Shown: piece after piece, positions 23,601 through 35,536 of the stretch | Numbering within the stretch: position 1 is the stretch's first letter | Layout of the letters: each line of letters opens with the position of its first letter | Assembly (NCBI RefSeq): GCF_043290135.1 | Contig: NC_134707.1 | Location: 141,051,319-141,115,318, forward strand | Length of the DNA: 64,000 nucleotides | Source of the DNA: Rhipicephalus microplus | Taxonomy: Eukaryota > Arthropoda > Arachnida > Ixodida > Ixodidae | Direction of reading: 5' to 3' | Translations under genes and position numbers: made by a program | The notes under the pieces: model-generated | Seen by the model: the letters and a program-made list of their open reading frames with translations, nothing else | What the model was told of the DNA's origin: nothing | Database searches by the model: none

Positions 23601-26600
23601 AGTTGCGGACGTTCTAGCTGTGGAGTTTCTAGTTGCAGAGTTTCTAGTTGCATAGTTTCTAGTTGTAGAGTTTCTAGTTGTGGAGTTTTAATTGCGGAGT
23701 TTCTAGTTGTGAAGATTCTAGTTGTGGAGTTTCTAGTTGTGGAGTTTCTAGTTGTGGAGTTTTTAGTTGCAGAGTTTTTAGTTGTGGAGTCTCTAATTGT
23801 TGAGTTTCTGGTTGTGGAGTTTCTAGTTGTGGAGTTTGTAGTTGTAGAGTCTGTAGTTGTGGAGTTTCTAGTTGTGGAGTTCCTAGTTTTGGAGTCTCGA
23901 GTTGTGGAGTTTCTAGTTGCGGAGTTTCTAAATGTGGAGTTTCTAGTTGTGGAATTTGTAGTTGTGGAGTATCTAGTTGCGGTGTTTGAAGTTGTGGAGT
24001 TTGTAGTTGGAGTTTCTAGGTGTGGAGTTTCTAGTTGTTGAGTTTCTAGTGGCCGAGTTTCTAGTTGCGAAGTCTCAAGGGTTGCAGTCTCTAGTTGTGG
24101 AGTTTCTAGTTGTGGAGTTTCAAGTTGTGGAGTTTCTTGTTGTAGAGTTTCTAGTTTTGAAGTTTCTAGTTGTGGATTTTCTAGTTGCGGAGTTTCTAGT
24201 TGCGGAGTTTCAAGTTGTGTAGTTTCTAGTTGGGGAGTTTCTACTTAAGTTTATAGTTGTGGATTTTCTAGTTGCGTAGTTTCTAGCTGTGGAGTTTCTA
24301 GTTGCGGAGTCTCTAGTTGTGCATTCTCTAGTTGTGGAGTTTCTCGTTGTGGAGTTTCTAGTTGTGGAGTTTCTAGTTGTAGAGACTCTAGTTGTGGAGT
24401 TTCTAATTGTGGAGTTTCTAGCTTTTTTAAGTTCTAGTTGCGGAGTTTCTAGTTGCGGAGTTTCTAGTTGCAAGTTTCTAGCTGTGGAGTTTATAGTGGC
24501 GGAGTTTCTAGTTGCAGAGTTTCTAGTTGTGGAATCTGTCGTTGCGGAGTCTCAAGTGGTGAAGTGTCTAGTCGTGAAGATTCTAGTTGTGGAGTTTTCT
24601 TTTTGTGGAGTCTCCAGTTGTGGAATTTCTAGTTGTAGAGTCTGTAGTTGTTGAGTATCTGGTAGTGGTGTTTCAAGTTGTCGAGTTTCTAGTTGTGGAG
24701 TTTCTAGTTGCGGAGTTTCTAGTTGTTGAGTTTCTAGTTGACGAGTTTCAAGTTGCAAAGTCTCAAGTTCTGGAGTTTCTAGTTGTGGAGGTTCTAGTTA
24801 TGGAGTTTCTAGTTTTGGAGTTTCTAGCTGTGGAGTTTCTAGTTACAGAGTCTCTAGTTGGTAGTCTCTAGTTGTGGAGTTTCTAGTTGCGTAGTTTCTA
24901 GTTGGAGAGTTTCTAGTTGTGGAGACTCTAGTTGTGGAGTTTCTAGCTTTGGAGTTTCTAGTTGCGGAGTTTACTAGTTGCAGAGTTTCTAGTTGCGGAG
25001 TCTGTCGTTGCGGAGTCTCAAGTTGTGGAGTGTCTAGTCGTGGAGTTTCTAGTTGCGGAGTTTTCTGGTTGGGGAGTTTCTTGTTGTAGAGTTTCTAGTT
25101 TTAAATTTCTAGTTGTGGATTTTCTAATTGCAGAGTTTCTAGTTGCGGAGTTTCTAGTTGTGTAGTTTCTAGTTGGGGAGTTTCTACTTGAGTTTATAGT
25201 TGTGGATTTTCTTGTTGCAGAGTTTAGAGTTGCAGAGTTTCAAGTTGTGGAGTATGTCGTTCCAGAGTCTCAAGTTGTGGAGTGTCCAGTCGTGGAGTTT
25301 CTAGTTTCGGAGTTTTCTAGTTGTGGATTTTCTAGTTGTGGAGTTTCAAGTTGTGGAGTTTCTTGTTGTAGAGTCTCTAGTTTTGAAGTTTGTAGTTGTG
25401 GATTTTCTAGTTGCGGAGTTTCTAGTTGCGGAGTTTCAAGTTGTGTAGTTTCAAGTTAGGGAGTTTCTACTTCAGTTTATAGTTGTGGATTTTCTTGTTG
25501 CAGAGTTTCGAGTTGCAGAGTTTCAAGTTGTGGAGTTTCTAGTTGCGGAGTCTCTAGTTGTGGAGTTTCTAGTTGCGGAGTTTCTAGCTGTGGAGTTTCT
25601 AGCTGCGGAGTCTCTAGTTGTGCAGTCTTTAGTTGTGGAGTTGCTCGTTGTGGAGTTTCTAGTTGTGGAGTTTCTAGTTGTAGAGACTCTAGTTGTGGAG
25701 TTTCTAGTTGTGGAGTTTCTAGCTTTTTAGTTTCTAGTTGCGGAGTTTCTAGTTGCGGAGTTTCTAGTTGCAAGTTTCTAGCTGTGGAGTTTATAGTGGC
25801 AGAGTTTCTGGTTGCAGAGTTTGTAGTTGCGGAGTCTGTCGTTGCGGAGTCTCAAGTTGTGGAGTGTCTAGTCGTGGAGTTTCTAGTTGCGGAGTTTTCT
25901 GGTTGGGGAGTTTCTTGTTGTAGAGTTTCTAGTTTTAAATTTCTAGTTGTGGATTTTCTAATTGCAGAGTTTCTAGTTGCGGAGTTTCTAGTTGTGTAGT
26001 TTCTAGTTGGGGAGTTTCTACTTGAGTTTATAGTTGTGGATTTTCTTGTTGCAGAGTTTAGAGTTGCAGAGTTTCAAGTTGTGGAGTATGTCGTTCCAGA
26101 GTCTCAAGTTGTGGAGTGTCCAGTCGTGGAGTTTCTAGTTTCGGAGTTTTCTAGTTGTGGATTTTCTAGTTGTGGAGTTTCAAGTTGTGGAGTTTCTTGT
26201 TGTAGAGTCTCTAGTTTTGAAGTTTGTAGTTGTGGATTTTCTAGTTGCGGAGTTTCTAGTTGCGGAGTTTCAAGTTGTGTAGTTTCTAGTTAGGGAGTTT
26301 CTACTTCAGTTTATAGTTGTGGATTTTCTTGTTGCAGAGTTTCGAGTTGCAGAGTTTCAAGTTGTGGAGTTTCTAGTTGCGGAGTCTCTAGTTGTGGAGT
26401 TTCTAGTTGCGGAGTTTCTAGCTGTGGAGTTTCTAGCTGCGGAGTCTCTAGTTGTGCAGTCTTTAGTTGTGGAGTTGCTCGTTGTGGAGTTTCTAGTTGT
26501 GGAGTTTCTAGTTGTAGAGACTCTAGTTGTGGAGTTTCTAGTTGTGAAGTTTCTAGCTTTTTAGTTTCTAGTTGCGGAGTTTCTAGTTGCGGAGTTTCTA

Positions 26601-28000
26601 GTTGCAAGTTTCTAGCTGTGGAGTTTTTAGTGGCGGAGTTTCTAGTTGCAGAGTTTCTAGTTGTGGAATCGGTCATTGCGGAGTCTCAAGTGGTGGAGTG
26701 TCTAGTCGTGGAGATTCTAGTTTCGGAGTTTTCTTTTCGTGGGGTCTCCAGTTGTGGAATTTTTAGTTGTAGAGTTTCTAGTTCTTGAGTTTCTAGTTGT
26801 GGAGTCTGTAGTTTTGGAGTATCTGGTTGTGGTGTTTCAAGTTGTGGAGTTTTTAGTTGTGGAGTTTCTAGTCGCGGAGTTTCTAGCTGTTGAGTTTCTA
26901 GTTGCCGAGTTTCTAGTTGCAAAGTCTCAAGTTGTGGAGTTTCTAGTTGTGGAGGTTCTAGTTGTGGGGTTTCTAGTAGCGGAGTTTCTAGCTGCGGAGT
27001 TTCTAGTTGAAGAGTCTCTATTTGGCAGTTTCTAGCTGTGGAGTTTCTAGTTGCGGAGTTTCTAGTTGGGGAGTTTCTAGTTGTGGAGACTCTAGTTGTG
27101 GAGTTTCTAGCTGGTGAGTTTCTAGCTTTGGAGTTTCTAGTTGCGGTGTTTACTAGTGTCAGAGTATCTAGTTGCAAGTTTCTAGCTGTGGAGTTTATAG
27201 TGGCGGAGTTTCTGGTTGCAGAGTTTCGAGTTGCGGAGTCTGTCGTTGCGGAGTCTCAAGTTGTGAAGTGTCTAGTCGTGGAGTTTCTAGTTGCGGAGTT
27301 TTCTAATTGGGGAGTTTTTTGTTGTAGAGTTTCTAGTTTTAAATTTCTAGTTGTGGATTTTCTAATTGCAGAATTTCTAGTTGCGGAGTTTCTAGTTGTG
27401 TAGTTTCTAGTTTGGGAGTTTCTACTTAGGTTATAGTAGTGGATTTTCTTGTTGCCGAGTTTCGAGTTGCAGAGTTTCAAGTTGTGGAGTATGTCGTTGC
27501 AGAGTCTCAAGTTGTGGAATGTCTAGTCGTGGAGTTTCTAGTTTCGGAGTTTTCTAGTTGTGGAAATTCTAGTTGTGGAGTTTCTATTTGCGGAGTTTCT
27601 GACTGTGGAGTTTCTAGTTGCAGAGACTCTAGTTGTTTAGTCTCTAGTTGCGAAGTGTCTAGTTATGGAGTTTCTAGTTGTAAAGTTTCTAGTTGTGGAG
27701 TTTCTAGCTGCGGAGTTTCTAGCTGTTGAGTTTCTAGTGGCGGAGTCTCTAGATGTGCAGTCTCTATTTGTGGAGTCACTTGCTGTGGAGTTCCTAGTTG
27801 TGGAGCTTCTAGTTGGGAAGTTTCTAGCTGTGGAGTTTCTAGCTGCGGAGTTTCTAGTTGCAGAGTTTCTAGTTGCGGACGTTCTAGCTGTGGAGTTTCT
27901 AGTTCCAGAGTTTCTAGTTGCGGGCGCTCTAGCTGTGCAGTTTCTAGTTGCAGAGTTTCTAGTGGCGTAGTTTCTAGTTGTGGTGTTTCAAGTTGTGGAG
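20700..28000 (+). repeat. Long-range satellite duplication, left copy
   Basis: This block is repeated in direct orientation at about 53.2-59.6 kb, on the other side of the transposon. Offsets are 32487 (21.0-24.0 kb), 32411 (24.5 kb), 32470 (25.2 kb) and 31636-31637 (26.3-27.9 kb). The last step equals the 834 bp tandem duplication found only here. Over a stretch of 211 codons near 21.0-21.7 kb the two copies differ by about two codons. Confidence 0.8.
24995..26640 (+). repeat. 834 bp tandem duplication in the satellite
   Basis: The segment from about 24995 is repeated 834 bp later (about 25829-26640) with very few changes. Anchors such as GGAGTCTGTCG fall at 24997 and 25831. The unit length is not a multiple of 15 because it contains irregular monomers. 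The long-range copy of this region near 57-58 kb has only one unit. Confidence 0.85.
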
Positions 28001-28535
28001 TTTCTAGTCGTGGAGTTTCTAGTTGTGGAGTTTCAAGTTGTGGAATTTATATGTGTGGAGTTTTTAGTTGTGGAGTTTAATGTTGTCGAGTTTCTAGTTG
28101 CAGAGTTTCCAGTAGTGTAGTTTCCAGTTGTGCAGTTTTTAGTTGTGGAGTCTCTAGTTGTTGAGTCTCTTGTTGTGGAATTTCAAGTTGTGGAGTTTCT
28201 AGTTGCGGAGTTTGGAGTTGCGGAGCGTCTGGTGGTGGAGTTTCTAGTTGTGGAGTTTCTAGTTGCGGAGTTTCTAGCTGTGGAGTTTCTAGTTGCGGAG
28301 TCTCTAGATGTGGAGTCTCTAGTTGTGGAGTTTCTAGTTGTGGAGTTTCTAGTTCTGGAGTTTCTAGTTGCAGCGTTTCTAGTTGCGAAGTCTGTCGTTT
28401 CGGAATCTCCAGTTGTAGGGTGTCTAGTCGTGGAGTTTCTAGTTGCGGAGTTTTCTAGTTGTGGGGTTTCTAGTTGTGGAGTTTCTAGTTGCGAAGTGTC
28501 TAGTTATAGAGTTTCTAGTTGCGGAGTCTCTAGTT

Positions 28536-28771
28536 GATTGATGATATGTGGGGTTTAACGTCTCAAAACCACCATATGATTATGAGAGACGCCGTAGTGG
28601 AGGGCTCCGGAAATTTTGACCACCTTGGGTTCTTGAACGTGCACCCAAATCTGAACACACCGGCCTACAACATTTCCGCCTCCATTGAAAATGCTGCCGC
28701 CGCCGGGATTCGAACCCGCGACCTGCGGGTCAACAGCCGAGTAACTTAGCCACTTGACCACCGCAGCGGGG
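28536..28771 (-). mobile_element. tRNA-derived tick SINE, copy 4 (first of the 2255 bp repeat)
   Basis: This 236 bp copy has one GCC triplet fewer than copies 1-3. Diagnostic variants are CTTGAACGTG, GAACACACC, CAACAGCCGAGTAACTT and CATTGAAAATGC. It marks the first 2255 bp higher-order unit and is shared in detail with copy 6. Confidence 0.88.
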
Positions 28772-30790
28772 CAGTCTCTAGTTGTGCAGTCTCTAGTTGT
28801 GCAGTCTCTTGCTGTAGAGTTTCTAGCTGTGGAGCTTCTAGTTGGGAAGTTTCTAGCTTTGAAGTTTCTAGTTGCGGAGTTTCTAGTTGCAGAGTTTCTA
28901 GTTGCGGACGTTCTAGCTGTGGAGTTTCTAGTTGCAGAGTTTCTAGTTGCGGGTGCTCTAGCTGTGCAGTTTCTAGTTGCAGAGTATCTAGTGGCGTAGT
29001 TTCTAGTTGTGGAGTTTCTAGTTGTGGAGTTTCTAGTTGCGGAGTTTCTAGCTGTGGAGTTTCTAGTTGCAGAGTCTCTAGTTGGCAGTCTCTAGTTGTG
29101 GAGTTTCTAGTTGCGGAGTTTCTAGTTGGGGAGTTTCTAGTTGTGGAGACTCTAGTTGTGGAGTTTCTAGTTGTGGAGTTTCTAGCTTTGGAGTTTCTAG
29201 TTGCGGTGTTTACTAGTGGCAGAGTATCTAGTTGCAAGTTTCTAGCTGTGGAGTTTATAGTGGCGGAGTTTCTGGTTGCAGAGTTTCTAGTTGCGGAGTC
29301 TGTCGTTGCGGAGTCTCAAGTTGTGGAGTGTCTAGTCGTGGAGTTTCTAGTTGCGGAGTTTTCTAATTGGGGAGTTTCTTGTTGTAGAGTTTCTAGTTTT
29401 TATTTCTAGTTGTGGATTTTCTAATTGCAGAGTTTCTAGTTGCGGAGTTTCTAGTTGTGTTGTTTCTAGTTGGGGAGTTTCTACTTAAGTTTATAGTTGT
29501 GGATTTTCTTGTTGCCGAGTTTCGAGTTGCAGAGTTTCAAGTTGTGGAGTATGTCGTTGCAGAGTCTCAAGTTGTGGAATGTCTAGTCGTGGAGTTTCTA
29601 GTTTCGGAGTTTCTGACTGTGGAGTTTCTAGTTGCAGAGTCTCTAGTTGTGCAGTCTCTAGTTGTGGAGTTTTTAGTTGTGGAGTTTATAGTTGTGGAGA
29701 CTCTAGTTGTCCAGTTTCTAGTTACGGAGTTTCTAGTTGCAGAGTTTCTAGTTGTGGAGTTTCCAGTTGTGGAGTTTCTAGTTGCAGAGTTTCCAGTTGC
29801 GGAGTCTTTCGTTGCGGAGTCTCAAGTTGTAGAGTGTCTAGTGGTGGAGTTTCTAGTTGCAGAATTTTCTAGTTGTGGAGTCTCTAGCTGTGGAGTTTCT
29901 AGTTGCGAGGTGTCTAGTTATGGAGTTTCTAGTTGTAAAGTTTCTAGTTGTGGAATTTATAGTTGCGGAGTTTCTAGCTGTTGAGTTTCTAGTGGCGGAG
30001 TCTCTAGATGTGCAGTCTCTAGTTGTGGAGTCTCTTGCTGTCGAGTTGCTAGTTGTGGAGCTTCTAGTTGGGAAGTTTCTAGCTGTGGAGTTTCAAGTTG
30101 CGGAGTTTCTAGTTGCAAAGTTTCTAGTTGCGGACGTTCTAGCTGTGGAGTTTCTAGTTGCAGAGTTTCTAGTTGCGGGCGCTCTAGCTGTGCAGTTTCT
30201 AGTTGCAGAGTTTCTAGTGGCGTAGTTTCTAGTTGTGGAGTTTCTAGTTGTGGAGTTTTTAGTTGCGCAGTTTCTAGTTGTGGAGTTTCAAGTTGTGGAA
30301 TTTATATGTGTGGAGTTTTTAGTTGTGGAGTTTAATGTTGTCGAGTTTCTAGTTGCAGAGTTTCCAGTAGTGGAGTTTCCAGTTGTGCAGTTTTTAGTTG
30401 TGGAGTCTCTAGTTGTTGAGTCTCTTGTTGTGGAATTTCAAGTTGTGGAGTTTCTAGTTGCGGAGTTTGGAGTTGCGGAGCGTCTGGTGGTGGAGTTTCT
30501 AGTTGTGGAGTTTCTAGTTGCGGAGTTTCTAGCTGTGGAGTTTCTAGTTGCGGAGTCTCTAGATGTGGAGTCTCTAGTTGTGGAGTTTCTAGTTGTGGAG
30601 TTTCTAGTTCTGGAGTTTCTAGTTGCAGCGTTTCTAGTTGCGAAGTCTGTCGTTTCGGAATCTCCAGTTGTAGGGTGTCTAGTCGTGGAGTTTCTAGTTG
30701 CGGAGTTTTCTAGTTGTGGGGTCTCTAGTTGTGGAGTTTCTAGTTGCGAAGTGTCTAGTTATAGAGTTTCTAGCTGCGGAGTCTCTAGTT

Positions 30791-31026
30791 GATTGATGAT
30801 ATGTGGGGTTTAACGTCTCAAAACCACCATATGATTATGAGAGACGCCGTAGTGGAGGGCTCCGGAAATTTTGACCACCTTGGGTTCTTGAACGTGCACC
30901 CAAATCTGAACACACCGGCCTACAACATTTCCGCCTCCATTGGAAATGCTGCCGCCGCCGGGATTCGAACCCGCGACCTGCGGGTCAACAGCCGAGTAAC
31001 TTAGCCACTTGACCACCGCAGCGGGG
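30791..31026 (-). mobile_element. tRNA-derived tick SINE, copy 5
   Basis: This 236 bp copy lies 2255 bp after copy 4. It has the same triplet loss but CATTGGAAATGC in place of CATTGAAAATGC. It matches copy 7 at 4510 bp distance. Confidence 0.88.
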
Positions 31027-33045
31027 CAGTCTCTAGTTGTGCAGTCTCTAGTTGTGCAGTCTCTTGCTGTAGAGTTTCTAGCTGTGGAGCTTCTAGTTGG
31101 GAAGTTTCTAGCTTTGAAGTTTCTAGTTGCGGAGTTTCTAGTTGCAGAGTTTCTAGTTGCGGACGTTCTAGCTGTGGAGTTTCTAGTTGCAGAGTTTCTA
31201 GTTGCGGGCGCTCTAGCTGTACAGTTTCTAGTTGCAGAGTATCTAGTGGCGTAGTTTCTAGTTGTGGAGTTTCTAGTTGTGGAGTTTCTAGTTGCGGAGT
31301 TTCTAGCTGTGGAGTTTCTAGTTGCAGAGTCTCTAGTTGGCAGTCTCTAGTTGTGGAGTTTCTAGTTGCGGAGTTTCTAGTTGGGGAGTTTCTAGTTGTG
31401 GAGACTCTAGTTGTGGAGTTTCTAGTTGTGGAGTTTCTAGCTTTGGAGTTTCTAGTTGCGGTGTTTACTAGTGGCAGAGTATCTAGTTGCAAGTTTCTAG
31501 CTGTGGAGTTTATAGTGGCGGAGTTTCTGGTTGCAGAGTTTCTAGTTGCGGAGTCTGTCGTTGCGGAGTCTCAAGTTGTGGAGTGTCTAGTCGTGGAGTT
31601 TCTAGTTGCGGAGTTTTCTAATTGGGGAGTTTCTTGTTGTAGAGTTTCTAGTTTTTATTTCTAGTTGTGGATTTTCTAATTGCAGAGTTTCTAGTTGCGG
31701 AGTTTCTAGTTGTGTTGTTTCTAGTTGGGGAGTTTCTACTTAAGTTTATAGTTGTGGATTTTCTTGTTGCCGAGTTTCGAGTTGCAGAGTTTCAAGTTGT
31801 GGAGTATGTCGTTGCAGAGTCTCAAGTTGTGGAATGTCTAGTCGTGGAGTTTCTAGTTTCGGAGTTTCTGACTGTGGAGTTTCTAGTTGCAGAGTCTCTA
31901 GTTGTGCAGTCTCTAGTTGTGGAGTTTTTAGTTGTGGAGTTTATAGTTGTGGAGACTCTAGTTGTCCAGTTTCTAGTTACGGAGTTTCTAGTTGCAGAGT
32001 TTCTAGTTGTGGAGTTTCCAGTTGTGGAGTTTCTAGTTGCAGAGTTTGTAGTTGCGGAGTCTTTCGTTGCGGAGTCTCAAGTTGTAGAGTGTCTAGTGGT
32101 GGAGTTTCTAGTTGCAGAATTTTCTAGTTGTGGAGTCTCTAGCTGTGGAGTTTCTAGTTGCGAGGTGTCTAGTTATGGAGTTTCTAGTTGTAAAGTTTCT
32201 AGTTGTGGAGTTTCTAGCTGCGGAGTTTCTAGCTGTTGAGTTTCTAGTGGCGGAGTCTCTAGATGTGCAGTCTCTAGTTGTGGAGTCTCTTGCTGTGGAG
32301 TTCCTAGTTGTGGAGCTTCTAGTTGGGAAGTTTCTAGCTGTGGAGTTTCTAGCTGCGGAGTTTCTAGTTGCAGAGTTTCTAGTTGCGGACGTTCTAGCTG
32401 TGGAGTTTCTAGTTCCAGAGTTTCTAGTTGCGGGCGCTCTAGCTGTGCAGTTTCTAGTTGCAGAGTTTCTAGTGGCGTAGTTTCTAGTTGTGGTGTTTCA
32501 AGTTGTGGAGTTTCTAGTCGTGGAGTTTCTAGTTGTGGAGTTTCAAGTTGTGGAATTTATATGTGTGGAGTTTTTAGTTGTGGAGTTTAATGTTGTCGAG
32601 TTTCTAGTTGCAGAGTTTCCAGTAGTGTAGTTTCCAGTTGTGCAGTTTTTAGTTGTGGAGTCTCTAGTTGTTGAGTCTCTTGTTGTGGAATTTCAAGTTG
32701 TGGAGTTTCTAGTTGCGGAGTTTGGAGTTGCGGAGCGTCTGGTGGTGGAGTTTCTAGTTGTGGAGTTTCTAGTTGCGGAGTTTCTAGCTGTGGAGTTTCT
32801 AGTTGCGGAGTCTCTAGATGTGGAGTCTCTAGTTGTGGAGTTTCTAGTTGTGGAGTTTCTAGTTCTGGAGTTTCTAGTTGCAGCGTTTCTAGTTGCGAAG
32901 TCTGTCGTTTCGGAATCTCCAGTTGTAGGGTGTCTAGTCGTGGAGTTTCTAGTTGCGGAGTTTTCTAGTTGTGGGGTTTCTAGTTGTGGAGTTTCTAGTT
33001 GCGAAGTGTCTAGTTATAGAGTTTCTAGTTGCGGAGTCTCTAGTT

Positions 33046-33281
33046 GATTGATGATATGTGGGGTTTAACGTCTCAAAACCACCATATGATTATGAGAGAC
33101 GCCGTAGTGGAGGGCTCCGGAAATTTTGACCACCTTGGGTTCTTGAACGTGCACCCAAATCTGAACACACCGGCCTACAACATTTCCGCCTCCATTGAAA
33201 ATGCTGCCGCCGCCGGGATTCGAACCCGCGACCTGCGGGTCAACAGCCGAGTAACTTAGCCACTTGACCACCGCAGCGGGG
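33046..33281 (-). mobile_element. tRNA-derived tick SINE, copy 6
   Basis: This 236 bp copy repeats copy 4, including CATTGAAAATGC, exactly 4510 bp downstream. This shows amplification of a two-unit (4510 bp) block. Confidence 0.88.
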
Positions 33282-35300
33282 CAGTCTCTAGTTGTGCAGT
33301 CTCTAGTTGTGCAGTCTCTTGCTGTAGAGTTTCTAGCTGTGGAGCTTCTAGTTGGGAAGTTTCTAGCTTTGAAGTTTCTAGTTGCGGAGTTTCTAGTTGC
33401 AGAGTTTCTAGTTGCGGACGTTCTAGCTGTGGAGTTTCTAGTTGCAGAGTTTCTAGTTGCGGGTGCTCTAGCTGTGCAGTTTCTAGTTGCAGAGTATCTA
33501 GTGGCGTAGTTTCTAGTTGTGGAGTTTCTAGTTGTGGAGTTTCTAGTTGCGGAGTTTCTAGCTGTGGAGTTTCTAGTTGCAGAGTCTCTAGTTGGCAGTC
33601 TCTAGTTGTGGAGTTTCTAGTTGCGGAGTTTCTAGTTGGGGAGTTTCTAGTTGTGGAGACTCTAGTTGTGGAGTTTCTAGTTGTGGAGTTTCTAGCTTTG
33701 GAGTTTCTAGTTGCGGTGTTTACTAGTGGCAGAGTATCTAGTTGCAAGTTTCTAGCTGTGGAGTTTATAGTGGCGGAGTTTCTGGTTGCAGAGTTTCTAG
33801 TTGCGGAGTCTGTCGTTGCGGAGTCTCAAGTTGTGGAGTGTCTAGTCGTGGAGTTTCTAGTTGCGGAGTTTTCTAATTGGGGAGTTTCTTGTTGTAGAGT
33901 TTCTAGTTTTTATTTCTAGTTGTGGATTTTCTAATTGCAGAGTTTCTAGTTGCGGAGTTTCTAGTTGTGTTGTTTCTAGTTGGGGAGTTTCTACTTAAGT
34001 TTATAGTTGTGGATTTTCTTGTTGCCGAGTTTCGAGTTGCAGAGTTTCAAGTTGTGGAGTATGTCGTTGCAGAGTCTCAAGTTGTGGAATGTCTAGTCGT
34101 GGAGTTTCTAGTTTCGGAGTTTCTGACTGTGGAGTTTCTAGTTGCAGAGTCTCTAGTTGTGCAGTCTCTAGTTGTGGAGTTTTTAGTTGTGGAGTTTATA
34201 GTTGTGGAGACTCTAGTTGTCCAGTTTCTAGTTACGGAGTTTCTAGTTGCAGAGTTTCTAGTTGTGGAGTTTCCAGTTGTGGAGTTTCTAGTTGCAGAGT
34301 TTCCAGTTGCGGAGTCTTTCGTTGCGGAGTCTCAAGTTGTAGAGTGTCTAGTGGTGGAGTTTCTAGTTGCAGAATTTTCTAGTTGTGGAGTCTCTAGCTG
34401 TGGAGTTTCTAGTTGCGAGGTGTCTAGTTATGGAGTTTCTAGTTGTAAAGTTTCTAGTTGTGGAATTTATAGTTGCGGAGTTTCTAGCTGTTGAGTTTCT
34501 AGTGGCGGAGTCTCTAGATGTGCAGTCTCTAGTTGTGGAGTCTCTTGCTGTCGAGTTGCTAGTTGTGGAGCTTCTAGTTGGGAAGTTTCTAGCTGTGGAG
34601 TTTCAAGTTGCGGAGTTTCTAGTTGCAAAGTTTCTAGTTGCGGACGTTCTAGCTGTGGAGTTTCTAGTTGCAGAGTTTCTAGTTGCGGGCGCTCTAGCTG
34701 TGCAGTTTCTAGTTGCAGAGTTTCTAGTGGCGTAGTTTCTAGTTGTGGAGTTTCTAGTTGTGGAGTTTTTAGTTGCGCAGTTTCTAGTTGTGGAGTTTCA
34801 AGTTGTGGAATTTATATGTGTGGAGTTTTTAGTTGTGGAGTTTAATGTTGTCGAGTTTCTAGTTGCAGAGTTTCCAGTAGTGGAGTTTCCAGTTGTGCAG
34901 TTTTTAGTTGTGGAGTCTCTAGTTGTTGAGTCTCTTGTTGTGGAATTTCAAGTTGTGGAGTTTCTAGTTGCGGAGTTTGGAGTTGCGGAGCGTCTGGTGG
35001 TGGAGTTTCTAGTTGTGGAGTTTCTAGTTGCGGAGTTTCTAGCTGTGGAGTTTCTAGTTGCGGAGTCTCTAGATGTGGAGTCTCTAGTTGTGGAGTTTCT
35101 AGTTGTGGAGTTTCTAGTTCTGGAGTTTCTAGTTGCAGCGTTTCTAGTTGCGAAGTCTGTCGTTTCGGAATCTCCAGTTGTAGGGTGTCTAGTCGTGGAG
35201 TTTCTAGTTGCGGAGTTTTCTAGTTGTGGGGTCTCTAGTTGTGGAGTTTCTAGTTGCGAAGTGTCTAGTTATAGAGTTTCTAGCTGCGGAGTCTCTAGTT

Positions 35301-35536
35301 GATTGATGATATGTGGGGTTTAACGTCTCAAAACCACCATATGATTATGAGAGACGCCGTAGTGGAGGGCTCCGGAAATTTTGACCACCTTGGGTTCTTG
35401 AACGTGCACCCAAATCTGAACACACCGGCCTACAACATTTCCGCCTCCATTGGAAATGCTGCCGCCGCCGGGATTCGAACCCGCGACCTGCGGGTCAACA
35501 GCCGAGTAACTTAGCCACTTGACCACCGCAGCGGGG
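35301..35536 (-). mobile_element. tRNA-derived tick SINE, copy 7
   Basis: This 236 bp copy repeats copy 5 exactly 4510 bp downstream and lies 2255 bp after copy 6. The flanking satellite monomers are also the same. Confidence 0.88.
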
